NCBI GenBank assembly: GCA_030544215.1
Contig: JARZZO010000011.1
Span: 7,674,001 to 7,738,000 of the forward strand
Origin: Zantedeschia hybrid cultivar
Taxonomy: Eukaryota; Streptophyta; Magnoliopsida; Alismatales; Araceae
Length of the DNA stretch: 64,000 bases
Reading direction: 5' to 3'
In this document: positions 11,961-23,632 of the stretch, piece by piece
Position numbering within the stretch: position 1 is the first letter of the stretch
How the letters are laid out: every line of letters starts with the position of its first letter
The notes under the pieces: generated by a model
What the model was told of the DNA's origin: nothing
The model's database searches: none
Seen by the model: only the letters and a program-made list of their open reading frames with translations
Made by a program: the position numbers and the translations under genes

Positions 11961-13032
11961 CCCTCCAAGGCATTCTCATCTCGGACGTCTTTTTTGAGAT
12001 ATCTCCATCAGAATGAGAGGTGCGTGTTTTTCTCCTTATGTAGAGATAGTGATACTCGGTTTGCGATCCAAGTGTGAAGTTGATGTACATCTTCTTATTA
12101 ATATAGTGGATCGGATTTGCCATGTAATTTTTCCTCGACTTGAGGGTTTTTTACATGAATCTTGTATGTGCTGTCTCTGCTATTTTATTTTGTTGTCTTT
12201 GATATTTCTTGTGTTTGTGTATGGTTGCTTATGTGCATTCTCAGATTCGAACGCACGAGTGAGAAAGTTGATTTTCCGCAATATAGTTATCAAACTGAGA
12301 CGACCATTTTCCTAACAAAGTGATGTCAGAGCCTGATTATCAAATTATCTGGGTCGTTGCACGAGACGAGATGAATATCCGTCGGAAGGATGATTTCAGT
12401 TAATGGAAATAACTGGATAATCTGGAAGGTGAAGATAGATGATATTCTATATTGCAAGGATCTCTATGTGCCGATCGACAGGGTCAAACACAAGTCAGAG
12501 GATATGACAGATGCACAGTGGAATCTGTTAGATTTGAAGGCAATTGGCATGATTCGGTAGTGGCTGGACGACAGTGTGTTCCACCACGTGTCGACAGAGA
12601 TGACTGCAAAATCATTGTGACAGAAATTATATGATCTCTATGAGAGGAAGACGGCAGAAAATAAAGTATTCTTGATTTAGTCGGTGAACATGAAATTTAA
12701 GGAAGGTATTTCAATTGTAGAGCATCTAATTAAATGAGGTGTAGAGAAAGATAAACCAGTTGTCAACAATGAAGATAGTGCTAGAAGATGAATTGCAGGC
12801 TCTGCTACTGCTAAGTTTTTTGTCAGACTGTTGGGAGACCCTTGTATTCTCTCTGAGTAATTCTGCTCCATATGGTGTGCTCATAATGAAACATGTAACC
12901 AGCAATGTGGAGACAAGGAGAAAGCCGTTGGATGCCTTTGGTTTACAAATCTTGACGACAGAAGATCACGGCAGATCAAAGAACAAAGACAAAAGTTGTG
13001 AAAAATCAAAGTCAGTCAAAATGCAGATCCAA

Positions 13033-13552
13033 TGTTGAAAGTTAATCCAAATTCAAAAACCCCACAGAGTTTAATTCGAAGTCCACTTTTGGAAACCTAA
13101 TACGGAGCCACCACATTCCAGCCGTGGTTATCCGGGTTGGTCTTAGAGTCTATCTTAGAGATTACGTTTGTCACGAAGGTTATCTTCGTTAGATGCTAGT
13201 AGAATTTGTACTTACTTTAAACTCAAGAGTTTGTCTTTATCTTGAGTGTTAGAAAGATTATATATATGTAACGAAGCTTGTCATCATTGATCATTCAATA
13301 GCAATATATTATATTTCCAAAGGCTTCCTGTCTTCTACTCCTCGTTCATGTTATTTTCTTCAGTCGTGGTAGCACATGCATAAATCTATTGTTGTTGCTA
13401 CGTGTTGTTCGTGAGTCCAGAGATTGTTGTGCAGCTATTGCTGCATGTTGTGATCCTCAGCGCCAGGTGAACGTCTTCAAGAGCGTGGATGTGGACGAGC
13501 CTAGTTGCTGTGGCAAGGCTTTGTCGGCTTTCACAAAGTACGGTTTCTAACA
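13033..13552 (+). repeat. 5' LTR of inner copia element (520 bp)
   Basis: Begins TGTTGAAAGTTAATCC and ends TTTCTAACA. It differs from the 3' LTR by a few substitutions and indels, including absence of about 12 bp near 13447. A TATATATATG tract near 13260 is a candidate TATA box, also present in the other LTR. Confidence 0.92.
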
Positions 13553-13673
13553 AGTAGTATCATAGTCACTTTGATTGTCAATCCATCCCAACGTTGTTGT
13601 TGCGGTTCGGTTTCTTGCGAGAGATCGGAAAGGTTGGTGACGTTCGTACTCTACCGTTGCAAGTGGTTGATCA

Positions 13674-16600
13674 TGGCGACAAATAACATGATCCAACCAC
13701 AACTACCGAAGTTCACAAGGAAGAACTTCGAGTATTGGAGCACTCATATACGGTGCTTGTTCGCATCCCAAGAGTTGTGGGATGTCGTGGAGTCGGACTA
13801 CACCGAGGTGGCAAATCAACAGGAGTTTGACGTTCTTCCGCAAGCGCGCAAAGATGCACTGAGAGAAAGCCGCAAGAAAGACAAAAATGCGCTATTTTTC
13901 ATTTACCAGGCGGTAGATGAAGTCGTCTTCGAGAGGATCTCAAGGGCGACCACTGCAAAGGAGGCATGGATCTTGCTGGAGAAGAGTTACAAATGAGAAG
14001 AAAAAGTAAAAAAGGTACGCTTACAAACATTTAGAGGAGAATTTGAAACTTTGCAGATGAAAGATAATGAGTCGATCTCTGACTACTTTGGTTGGGTGAT
14101 CTCCGTCTCCAATCAGATTCGTCTGAATGGAGAGGACATTCCAGACACAAGAGTTGTAAAAAAGATTTTGAGAACACTGACGACTAAATTTGATCATGTT
14201 GTTTGTGCAATTGAGGTGTCAAAAGAAATTGATGATTTAATAGTAGAAGGCCTTATGGCTTCTTTGCAAGCCCATGAGCACATATTACAACAGAGATCAA
14301 TGCAGTCAGTTGAGCAAGTTCTCAAAACTCAACTGATGGTGAATGACAAAGCTCAACAAAGAAGTAGATGTGGCAGATCAGGACGCGATCGAGGCCGTAG
14401 ACGTGGTAGAGGCCGTGGTCAGGAGGATTCAACATCAAATGACAAAAAAGAAAAGCCGAATAATAATAGAGACAGAGGCAGAGGCAGAGGTAGAGGCAGA
14501 GGAAAAGGTAGATCAAACTATCAGAGGTATAACAAATCTCAGATCCAATACTATAATTGTGATAAATATGGTCATTATCAGTATGAGTATAGAAAGAAGG
14601 CAGCAGAAGAAGAAAATAATGCAAATTTTGTTGAGAATAATGATGATGTTCCTTTACTTTTAATTTGTGATTCATTTGAGTCTAATAACAAGAATTTATG
14701 GTACATAGACTCCGGATGTAGTAATCACATGTGTGGAAAGAAAGATATGTTTGTAAATATGGATGAGTCGGTTAGCACTATGGTTAGATTTGGAGATAAT
14801 AGTAAAATTCCAATTAAAGGAAAGGGAAATATTCTAGCTCGTACACGTAATGATGATTATCTTATTCTATCAGATGTTTATTACGTGTCCGGACTAGAAT
14901 GTAATTTGTTGAGTGTTAGCCAATTACAAGAAAAGGACTACAGTTTGATTTTCGAAAAAGGAAATTGTGAATTGAGAGATAAGCAAAAGAGATTAATTGC
15001 TAAAGTACCCATAACCAAAAATCGAATGTTTCTAATAAAGATTGAAAATGCAGCTTTACCATGTTTTAAAACAATTGTTCATGATGAGTCTTGGCTTTGG
15101 CACTTTAGATTTGGTCACTTAAATTTTGAAGGACTGAAAAATCTTGCTAGACAAAACATGGTAAAAAGGTTACCTAGCATTAATCATCCAAACCAGATTT
15201 GTGAAGGTTGTATTCGTGGAAAGCAACATAAAAGTCCTTTTCCTAAAGGAGAGTTTGTAAGAGCAAAGAAACCTTTACAGTTAATTCACACTGATTTATG
15301 TGAGATGGGTACTCTCTCTTTTGGAAAGTGTAGATATTTCATGACTTTTATTGATGATTTCAGTAGAAAGACATAGATTTATTTCTTGAAAGAAAAGTCT
15401 GATGCCTTTGATACCTTTTGTCAGTTCAAGTCACTAGTTGAGAAACAAAGTGACTATTATGTGAAAGTTCTGAGATCTGATGGTGGAGGAGAATATTTCT
15501 CTTCACAGTTTAATGAGTTTTGCAGGAAATAAGGAATTGAGCACCAAAGCACAACTGCTTACACTCCTCAGCAGAACGGTATAGCAGAGAGGAAGAACAG
15601 AACCATTGTGGAGATGGTGAGGACTATGTTGATTGAAAAAGGTCTTCCTAAAATATTTTGGGCTGAAGTAGCCGTTTGTGTAGTTTATGTGTTGAATAGA
15701 TGTCCTACAAAAAATATATCCAAAAGAACACATGAAGGAGCATGGAGCATGAGGAAGCCATCGATTCGACACCTTAGGGTGTTTGAATCTGTGGCGTATG
15801 CACATGTGCCAAAGCAGAACAGAAAGAAGTTAGATGATAAATATGTCAAGTGTATCTTTGTGGGTTACTGTGGACATATGAAGACTTACAAATTGTACAA
15901 TCCTGCTACTCATAAGATCATATTAAGTAGAGATGTAGAATTTGATGAGGCTGCAGTTTGAGACTGGACAAAAGAAGAGAAAGAGAAGCATAATGTAAAT
16001 ATTGAATTTGAAGAAGAAATGGTGGATGTGAGAGAAGAAGTTCCAAACCCTCCTAGTTCTCCTTCTCCATCACTTTCCACCGCCAGACCATCCACTCTTT
16101 CTCCATCACCTTCCTCTTCCAGTCCATCTACATTTCACTCCTCTCCTCCAGTCAGAAGGAATCCTCTACGGAGTGCAGCAAGGCCCTCAAGATTTGATGA
16201 TTTTATTATTGATGATGATGATATTGGTGAGCTAACCCAATACATCATGTTTTTAGATTGTGATCCTCTCAGGTTTGAAGATGCAGTCAAAGAAGAAAAA
16301 TGGAGAAAAGCCATGAATGAAGAAAATGATGCTATTGAAAGAAACAACACATGGGAGTTGACTAAACTTTCAAAAAGTCAAAAGGCTATTGGTGTCAAGT
16401 GGGTGTACAAGACAAAGCATAAGCAAGATGGTTCTGTAGATCGCTACAAAGCAAGACTTGTAGTGAAAGGCTACAAACAAAAGTCAGGTAATGATTACCA
16501 TGAAGTGTTTGCCCCTGTTGCCAGATTGGAGTTTGTGAGGCTTCTAATTGCATTAGCAGCTCAGAAGCAATGGAAAATTCATCAAATGGATGTGGAGTTC

Positions 16601-17362
16601 GCTTTCTTAAACGGATTTCTAGAAGAAGAAGTGTATGTAGAGCAGCCTCCCGGCTTTATACAGATTGATAAATGCTCTCTATGGCTTAAAGCAAGTTCCA
16701 CGGGCATGGTACACTCGTATTGACTCGTACTTTTTTAAAAATGATTTCATTAAGTGCCCATATGAACATACTCTTTATATTAAGCACAGTAGTCATGGCA
16801 GTGTGTTATTTGTCTCGTTATATGTTGATGACTTGATATTTACTGGAGATGATGATGATATGGTAGAAGAGTTTCTGGTGATGATTCAGGATTGGTTGGA
16901 TACACCGACAGTGATTGGAGCGGTGACATTGATGAAAGAAAAAGTACATCAGTTAATGCATTTTTTCTTGGCAGTAGTGTATTTACTTGGTCTTCAAAGA
17001 AGCAGGATATTGTGACGCTTTCGACAACAGAAGCCGAGTACATAGCTGCATCGACTTGTGCAACTCAGACAGTGTGGCTGAGAAGAATGCTTGAAGAGTT
17101 GGATGCTACTCAAGATGTTCCTACGAAGATTTACTGTGATAATAATTCTGCTATATCTATTGGGAAGAATCATGTCTTTCATGGAAGAAACAAGCATATC
17201 GAAGTTCGTTTTCACTACATCAGGGAGTTTATCAAGAACAAAGAAATTGAGTTACATTATTGTAGAAGTGAAGATCTAGTTGCAGATATTTTTACAAAGC
17301 CACTGAAATCAGAAACATTCATCAAATTACGAAAGCTACTTGATATGAAAGAATTTGAATTA
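13674..17362 (+). pseudogene. gag-pol of inner copia element, inactive
   Basis: Gag starts at ATG 13674 (MATNNMIQPQLPKFTRKNFE). It has an RGRGRG basic stretch and a damaged CCHC knuckle (YYNCDKYGHYQYEY, first and last Cys now Tyr). The protease has the active DSG (IDSGCSNHM). GAG-pre-integrase and integrase (TPQQNGIAERKN) follow, then RT with YVDDLIF and RNase H with GYTDSDWSGD and STTEAEY. In-frame stops are at 13994, 15374, 15530 and 15959. A small deletion with a frame change lies near 16660-16680. A deletion near 16873 removes about the last third of RT and the connection, joining EEF to SGDDSGLVGYTD. It cannot transpose by itself. Confidence 0.9.
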
Positions 17363-17370
17363 AGGAAGGA

Positions 17371-17900
17371 TGTTAAAGTTAATCCAAATTCAAAAACCCC
17401 ACAGAGTTTAATTCGAAGTCCACTTTTGAAAACCTAATACGGAGCCACCACATTCCAGCCGTGGTTATCCAGGTTGGTCTTAGAGTCTATCTTAGAGATT
17501 ACGTTTGTCACAAGGTTATCTTCATTAGATGCTAGTAGAATTTGTACTCACTTTAAACTCAAGAGTTTGTCTTTATCTTGAGTGTTAGAAAGATTATATA
17601 TATGTAACGAAGCTTGTCATCATTGATCATTCAATAGCAATATATTATATTTCCAAAGACTTTCTGTCTTCTACTCCTCGTTCATGTTATTTTCTTCAGC
17701 CGTGGTAGCACATGCATAAATCTATTGCTGTTGCTACGTGCTATTCGTGAATCCAGAGATTGTTGTGCGGCTATTGTTGCATGCTGCTGTAGTTGTTGTG
17801 ATCCTCGGCGCCAGGTGAACGTCTTCAAGAGCGTGGACGTAGACGAGCCTAGTTGCTGCGGCAAGGCTTCGTCGGCTTTCACAAGGTACGATTTCTAACA
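17371..17900 (+). repeat. 3' LTR of inner copia element (530 bp)
   Basis: Begins TGTTAAAGTTAATCC and ends TTTCTAACA. The RNase H reading frame runs into it without a stop until inside the LTR. Confidence 0.92.
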
Positions 17901-18540
17901 TCCAAGAATCAGCAGCAAATGTTATCATTCTGGTATTCAGGACCCCAAGAAAATTGATTGTAGAAAGCTAAAAGAAGAAAAAGATAGCAAAAGAAAAAAT
18001 CAGATGATAATGACAAAGGCAAAGAAATTGTAAGAGTCGCGTCAGATGAAGAAGTGATGGTCCTCTTATCTAATGGAGGAAATTATCTTACAGCGGAGAA
18101 TTGTGACATAACGTGGATCATTAACTCTTGAGCATCCTATCATGCTACACCTTACAGAGATTTGTTCACATTCCACTGCAGGTTATGGTATTGTTCATAT
18201 AGCCAACAAGGACACCTCAAAGATTATGAGGATAGGAGATGTCTATATAGAGGCTAGCACAAGATGCCAACTCATTCTCAAGGAAGGGAGACATGTTCTA
18301 GATCTCAAAATGAATCTGATTTCAATTGTCAAATTAAATAAAGATGATTATTTCACTAGTTTTGGTCTTAGCAGTTAGAAGCTAGCGAAAGGTGCGCTTG
18401 TGTTAGTACCAGACAAGTATGGTACTTTTTATGAAATGAAGGCCCGAGTTAACAAAGGTGAGATGAACACCGTAGCTGTTAGTCTCTTTATCAGATTTGT
18501 GGCGTAAACGACTGAACACGAGTGAGAAGGAGATGACTTG

Positions 18541-19142
18541 CCGCTCTCCTAGGCTGTTCCTCTTCCACTCATCGTGCCCTTTCCCCCTCCGCTGTGTCCC
18601 CCTTACCTGTTTTGCAGGCTTTGCCGCTCTCCTAGGCCTTTGGCCAGACGTGCTTTAGGTGATCCTATGGACGTCTAGCCAGCGCAAGGTAATCTCGATC
18701 TGGAGCTCTGGAGTCACGACCACGTGCTCGAGAATATAAGCCTACTCCGTACGTTCCCAGAGGCGTGCGTCCGCAAGCACTATCTCTTCCTGCTACTGTT
18801 AGTCGCAGCTTCCTCTGGTTCCGTGCTAATATCTCCGAGGAGGAGGGCCACCTTCTTCCTTCAAACGAGTATTGCCTCCGAACTGTATCTGATGCCGTCG
18901 GATCGTCATCCATCAGCATATCTTACCTCTCATGTTTCGGGTTTCCACTGCAGTTACTTTATATTTCTACCATGTCAATGTTCAGCGCTGTCTGCCGTTG
19001 GCCTACCCATCTGGAATGGGCATTGTACCCGCGCTCTTCCTTTCTCCTCCATGGCGTGCATCTGTTTCTTGCTTCCTGCTGTGTTTTGTACTTACGTTTT
19101 GTGAATGAATAAAGGTAGTCACTTTTATTGACCCAAAAAAAG
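18541..19142 (+). mobile_element. 5'-truncated LINE 3' end, probable
   Basis: GC-richer, pyrimidine-rich sequence follows the break in the outer copia element. It ends GAATAAAGGTAGTC and TTTTATTGACCCAAAAAAA, the style of plant LINE 3' UTRs with a poly-A tail at 19136-19142. No clear target duplication was found. The word TTGCCGCTCTCCTAGG occurs near both 18538 and 18623. ORFs here have no recognisable domain. Confidence 0.45.
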
Positions 19143-19219
19143 GTAAAATTTTTCTTAGTGGTAAATCTCAGCTGTAATCAGAGGTCCGACTCCTAACCCA
19201 CTCCCCTCCCTTCCCCAAC

Positions 19220-19768
19220 TAGGGTTATAAATTGATCCGGATAATATCTGGATTCGCTTATTATTCTTATCCAAAATATGAATAATTATCTAAAAAATTT
19301 ATCAAATGGATCATAAACGAATATTTGCCTATGATCTACTACATAAACAGAACGGTAATGAAAATGCTATATCCGCTCCACCGGTTACCCCCTTTGCAAG
19401 CAAGTTTAAAGTTAGCCGTTAGATTTCACATCCAACAGTTTACAGGTAGGGTATAAAATAGTTCATTTGTTGATATTTTAATCCAATGTATGTCAGCCAT
19501 GCTAGTTATTTTCATTTTCAAATAAGTGTTTAAAATTTTAATTTTTTAATCAAATATCTACAATTTTTATAATTTTATTAATTTTTTTAGCAAATATTCT
19601 ATTCTTTAAAGATTCTCTCTAAATATTCCGACATTATCCATATCTACTCCTAGTTCTAAAATTATCCAAAAAGTAATATCCATTCCGTATCCAAATCATA
19701 AATAAGACATATCCAAATTATCCATTTATTATAAACGGACAAGCGCGAAAACTCCATTTATAACCCTA
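19220..19768. mobile_element. 549 bp TIR element
   Basis: Perfect 13 bp inverted ends: TAGGGTTATAAAT at 19220-19232 and ATTTATAACCCTA at 19756-19768. The AT-rich interior contains diverged repeats of TATCCAAA and GGATAAT words and no coding capacity. The ends resemble those of the elements at 6118 and 7329. Confidence 0.7.
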
Positions 19769-20333
19769 TCCCGAACCTCCATCAACGTCCATCAGTTAAT
19801 GAAAATCTTTTAAACGGTCAACCATTTGAACCCATTTCTTCAGTCACCAATCTTTTAAACGGTTTGAGTTGAGTTCCCCTCAGTACGTCTACTGAGGGAA
19901 CTCAGAAAGTGTTAAAAGGAAATCTTTCATAACATTTGCATAAAAACTATTTATGTGGAATAAAAAAAAGCTTTGGGTGATGGATTTTTATACAATTGTT
20001 TCTCTCATTATTACCTAAGTTCCTTTATTAGGTGTACTAAGGGAAACTCACCTCAAGTAGTTATGTTAAACTGTCAATGTGCACATGCTGCCATGTCAAA
20101 GAGTAATACTTGCCGCAGTGAGAGCAGTGGTAATACAACTGCAACTGCCGTACAATTAGTTTTAAATTCATTTGTATCCACTGTGGAACGGTAAAGTGAT
20201 CCCGTACAGTCCAATTTCAGGATCAGGCAGCAGTTATGATTGGACATTACAGTAAGTATTGCCTTATTTCAAAAGTACCTTATAATTTCAAAACTACCCT
20301 ATAATTTGTGTTCACGGGAGGAAACTCTAGTCT
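19769..20333. other. Intergenic, nothing recognised
   Basis: No gene, TIR or tandem repeat could be recognised. Confidence 0.5.
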
Positions 20334-21103
20334 CAATTTGATTGCAGAATAGGTTAATCCGGAATTACTTATCTAGAATAGCGTATACTAGAACAAGAGG
20401 TGCTTAGTTTTGATAATTCTGTGGGACCCACTGGCGGAATAAGAAGGATAAGCAATTCTTGGGTCTAGGGTCGAATTGCTTATTCTCTTTATTCTCTGAT
20501 GCTCACTTTGTTTGTAGAATAGAGCCAGAATAGCTGGCATAAAAGTCCTATTTTGATTTGGTTGAGGATATGCCTAATTCCTCCAATTTTTCAAACTCCC
20601 CAAATCTACCTGGAATAACTAATTCTTCCAATTCTCTCAATTTTACCTTTTATTTCACTCCTTATTCCACTTATTCCTACCAAATCACTTAGAATAAGAA
20701 GTATTTTGATTCTGGGGATTTCTTAAACCAGAATAAGAGGTATTTTGATTTGGTAAATTGTTGGTATTCCACCCAGAATAAGGAAAATTACACTGCGCTA
20801 TTCCAAGTGATTTGGTAGGAATAAGTGGAATAAGGAGTGAAATAAAAGGTAAAATTAAGAGAATTGAGAGAATTAGATATTCCAGGTAGGTTTGGAGAGT
20901 TGGAGAAATTTGAGGAATTAGACATACCCTCAACAAAATCAGAATAGAGCCTTTATACCAGCTATTCTGGCCCTATTCCACAAATAAAGTGAGCCTGAAT
21001 AGACTATTTTGCACCGGTATAAGTCATTCCGCTTGTCAAAGCTAAATTAAGTTTATTCTCCCTTTATTCTTCGTTATTCTTCTCCTATTCTCCAATCAAA
21101 GTG
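20334..21103. mobile_element. Long foldback (inverted-repeat) element, about 770 bp
   Basis: The left arm (about 20334-20697) and right arm (about 20795-21103) are inverted copies. For instance, CTTATTCCACTTATTCCTAC on the left mirrors GTAGGAATAAGTGGAATAAG on the right. The tips read CAATTTGATTGCAGAATAGG and CCTATTCTCCAATCAAAGTG. The arms leave a centre of only about 100 bp, so RNA from here would form a long hairpin. No ORF or clear target duplication was seen. Confidence 0.72.
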
Positions 21104-21350
21104 ACGATAGATGTCTGATTGTATACTAATAAGAATTTTTGTAGAAACTGTAGATATCATGCTGGTTTCTTTGTCAGGAATTCTACACGGTACTACTAAA
21201 ATGGGCTAAAAACGAGGTTCCCATGGCCCACGTTGACGGGCTGTCCATAATCTTTTGAAACCGTGATTGCGACATCCTTCCTTCCTACATTCTTATTGGG
21301 CATGAGCGTACGCATTCCAAAAGCTCGGGCGATTGGGGGCAGCTTGTTTT

Positions 21351-21650
21351 AAAACTTATTTGATAAAACTTCTATTTGAAAGTTGTTATTAACTTTTATT
21401 TCTTACATAAAATGAATTAAAGAAGAGATGTTATAATTAATTTTGATTTGTTACAAAAGTCAACTCTTTCGTAACAATCTCATTTTTTCTCTAATCTTGA
21501 AAACTCCCTCCTTGTAGCTTTTTATTGAAAGTCGAAACACAAGTAAAATACAACATAAATGATTTCTAAGATCTAATGACTTTCATAAAAAATAACCAAA
21601 TGAAAATACAAAAATACTTCCAAATGAAAATTACGCCAAATACACCCTTA
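21351..21650. mobile_element. MITE family M1, copy 1
   Basis: About 300 bp collinear with the copies at 21736-22037 and 30978-31275. Shared internal words are CTTACATAAAATGA, TTTGATTTGTTACAAAAGTC and AAATACTTCCAAAT. One end matches ATTTGATAAAACTTCT and the other GCCAAATACACCCTTA, imperfect inverted ends. No ORF. Confidence 0.6.
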
Positions 21651-21735
21651 GGACATGTTCAACACTGCTTTTAATAGGAAATGCTTTTAGACTCTTATTT
21701 AGTTATTTGTGAAAGAAAGTTAAGTATTATAAGTC

Positions 21736-22037
21736 TTAAGGCATGTTTGACAAAATTTTTACTTAAAAGTTATTTTTGACTTTCACTTCTTACATAAAAT
21801 AAGTTGAAGGAGAGATGTTATAATTAATTTTGATCTGTTACAAAAGTCAACTCTTTCATAACAACTTCACTTTTTTTCAATCTTAGAAGCTCCCTCTTTA
21901 TAATTTTTAGTTGAAAACTGAAACACAAGAAAAATACCACATAAATGACTTCCAAAATCTAATGACTTCTATAAAAAATTAACTAAATAAAAATACTAAA
22001 GTACTTCCAAATAGAAGCTACATCAAATACGACCTTA
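21736..22037. mobile_element. MITE family M1, copy 2
   Basis: About 300 bp with imperfect TIRs: left TTAAGGCATGTTTGAC, right ATCAAATACGACCTTAA. It shares the internal sequence of copy 1 about 90 bp upstream, in the same orientation. Confidence 0.65.
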
Positions 22038-22204
22038 ATTTGTTTTATGGCTTCCAACTAAAAATTCTAATTTGAAACTTTTTATAATAATGTAAAATTA
22101 ATCATAATCACATACAGATATTATTTCTTATGTTATAAGAGGTGGCAAAAAATATCCCAAACATGCCGGTACGATTACCATCTGGGTTTCTTGCAAAGAG
22201 ATGG

Positions 22205-22620
22205 TTTTTTTTTTTTATCATTAAAGCTGCCAACATTTCATTCAAGAGAAGAACCGGAGTACAAGAAGAACCGAAGGGCACGCAGGCACAAGGGAAACAT
22301 CCAGAAGGAAAAGAAACGAAAACATACGTTGGACGGCGAATGGCGCCGCAGACAGGCCTAGAGAAACACGAAGGAGAAAAGGTAAATACAAAAGGTAGAC
22401 ATCCACGGCAGGAGCCGATGGTCAAGTGATCTCAGAACGAGAACCACACCCGGGCTAAGATCTCCACGGAGTTGTTGGAAATGTCTGCTGGCGCCAAGGC
22501 TACAGAAGGATTAAAGCACAACAAGAAAGAAGGGAGACAACAACATGAGGTGGGGAAACAGGAACAAGACAAAGAGGCAGCAGACCTAAGCCGAAAAATA
22601 GGGCCAACGAGAGCGTTACG
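22205..22620 (-). mobile_element. LINE 3' end, antisense, probable
   Basis: On the minus strand the segment ends TTGAATGAAATGTTGGCAGC, then TTTAATGAT and a run of 12 A (22216-22205). This is the layout of plant LINE 3' UTRs and poly-A tails. The sequence before it is T- and C-rich without a clear reading frame. The 5' limit is not known. Confidence 0.45.
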
Positions 22621-23437
22621 TTAACAAATCCTCCAAAAGAAGAACAAAAGGCTGCCAGCAACACAAAAGGGGAAGGAACTGAAAAGGGAAAGAGGGGTTG
22701 GATGGGGCAGTGAAGACCTGACGGAGCGAGGTGGGAAACGATGGAAGGTGAAGAAGTGGAAAACGATAGGATGAGCAGGGAGGAGCAAGAAGAAAAGAGA
22801 TGAAAAAGGAAAGGAAAAGTAAGAAGGAAAACCTAGAGAGGGGGTGGGGCGAAGGAAACGACTCTGGCGAGGCGAAGGAACCGCCAAGGGTCGATGAGGG
22901 TCCGCCGGGATTTTCGGCGAGGCTTCCGCTCTCCCGCCGAGAGGAGGTGAGTATAAACAGTGACATCAGATACATCCACGAAGTGTAGGCAAACTTTGCG
23001 ATAAGATGTATTAATCCTTGCATATCCAAGACTCCAGATGTGGAGTCCTCAAATAATTTGGCAAGTGTGTTATCCTAATGATATTGTCACCTCAACTTGG
23101 CAACAAGCAAGCGTGCAAGTAAGTCCTTCCATTGTTGTCTGTTTCCTCCACAAGAACATACTTAGAAGCCACGAAACAACATACTCATAATATGGAATAA
23201 AATCAAAGGCAACAAAAGGGAGGAGGTTCTTTGTTCCACTCGGCTAAGACCAAAGGCGCAGCCCACAGCACTTGCTAGAGATAACAGTGGAGGTCACAGA
23301 TATATATGTATCTCAGTGGAATGGCAGGTTCTACATATGTCTGTTATTATCTGTCTCGTACATGTACTGTCAATGAGTTTTATAGAGACACGATTCTATG
23401 TGGATTTTACTTCTTCAATTTTTGGGACATAAATATC
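22621..23437. other. Low-complexity, nothing recognised
   Basis: Purine-rich plus strand (22621-22930), with ORFs in several frames that owe their openness to composition. No conserved domain was recognised. It may be further LINE 3' UTR or flanking sequence. Confidence 0.4.
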
Positions 23438-23632
23438 AAGGTTCGCTTACTCAACGAGTCGGATCAACTCACATCTTTCACGATCCGTACGAGTCGAGTC
23501 GACTCGTGCCGTCTCGTACGAGTCGTATGGTCAAATCGTACAGATTTGATCGAATCGTACCAACTCGAATTCGTCTTAATACAGTACAAATCGTCCAAGT
23601 CAACACAAGTCGATTCGGTACGACAAACTAAA
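23438..23632. repeat. GAGTCG-rich dispersed repeat, copy B
   Basis: Collinear with 8975-9168 in the same orientation, from TTCGC-ACTC-ACGAGTCGGA to GGTACGACAAAC. It shares the inner string TACGAGTCGTATGGTCAAAT exactly. The two are the only copies seen in the window. Confidence 0.7.

Larger units (their letters stand above)
13028..17905 (+). mobile_element. Inner Ty1/copia retrotransposon with TSD TCCAA
   Basis: A complete LTR-to-LTR element (13033-17900) inserted in the gag of the outer copia relic. Target duplications TCCAA lie at 13028-13032 and 17901-17905. Both LTRs begin TG and end CA. The order of domains is gag, protease, integrase, RT, RNase H, as in copia elements. A damaged primer site AGTAGTATCATAG follows the 5' LTR, and a purine tract AAGGAAGGA precedes the 3' LTR. 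Closest remembered relatives are TNT1-94-like polyproteins; the lineage is not assigned. Confidence 0.92.
12010..18540 (+). mobile_element. Outer Ty1/copia relic, split by a younger copia element
   Basis: A decayed 5' LTR end finishes CTAACA at 12317. It is followed by AAGTGATGTCAGAGCC, close to the usual primer site for initiator tRNA-Met, and a broken gag starting near ATG 12372. Gag reading continues with stops and shifts to 13032. It resumes at 17901 with a damaged zinc knuckle (CYHSGIQDPKKIDC, second Cys and the His lost), then a protease region with NS*ASYHATP (D to N and a stop) and pre-integrase sequence ending near 18540. The gap 13033-17900 is the inner element. Integrase, RT and the 3' LTR are missing. 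The LTR start could not be fixed. Confidence 0.65.

Noticed and set aside
12452..13038. ORFs 12452-12634 and 12760-13038 as host genes
   Set aside because: They are pieces of the decayed gag of the outer copia element in different frames.
14322..14675. Minus-strand ORFs opposite the copia gag (14322-14675) and the frame at 14343
   Set aside because: Shadow frames of the Gag RGRG and zinc-knuckle coding sequence.
22616..23029. Phe/Ser/Pro-rich minus-strand ORFs
   Set aside because: Open only because the minus strand is pyrimidine-rich; probably LINE 3' UTR or its flank.
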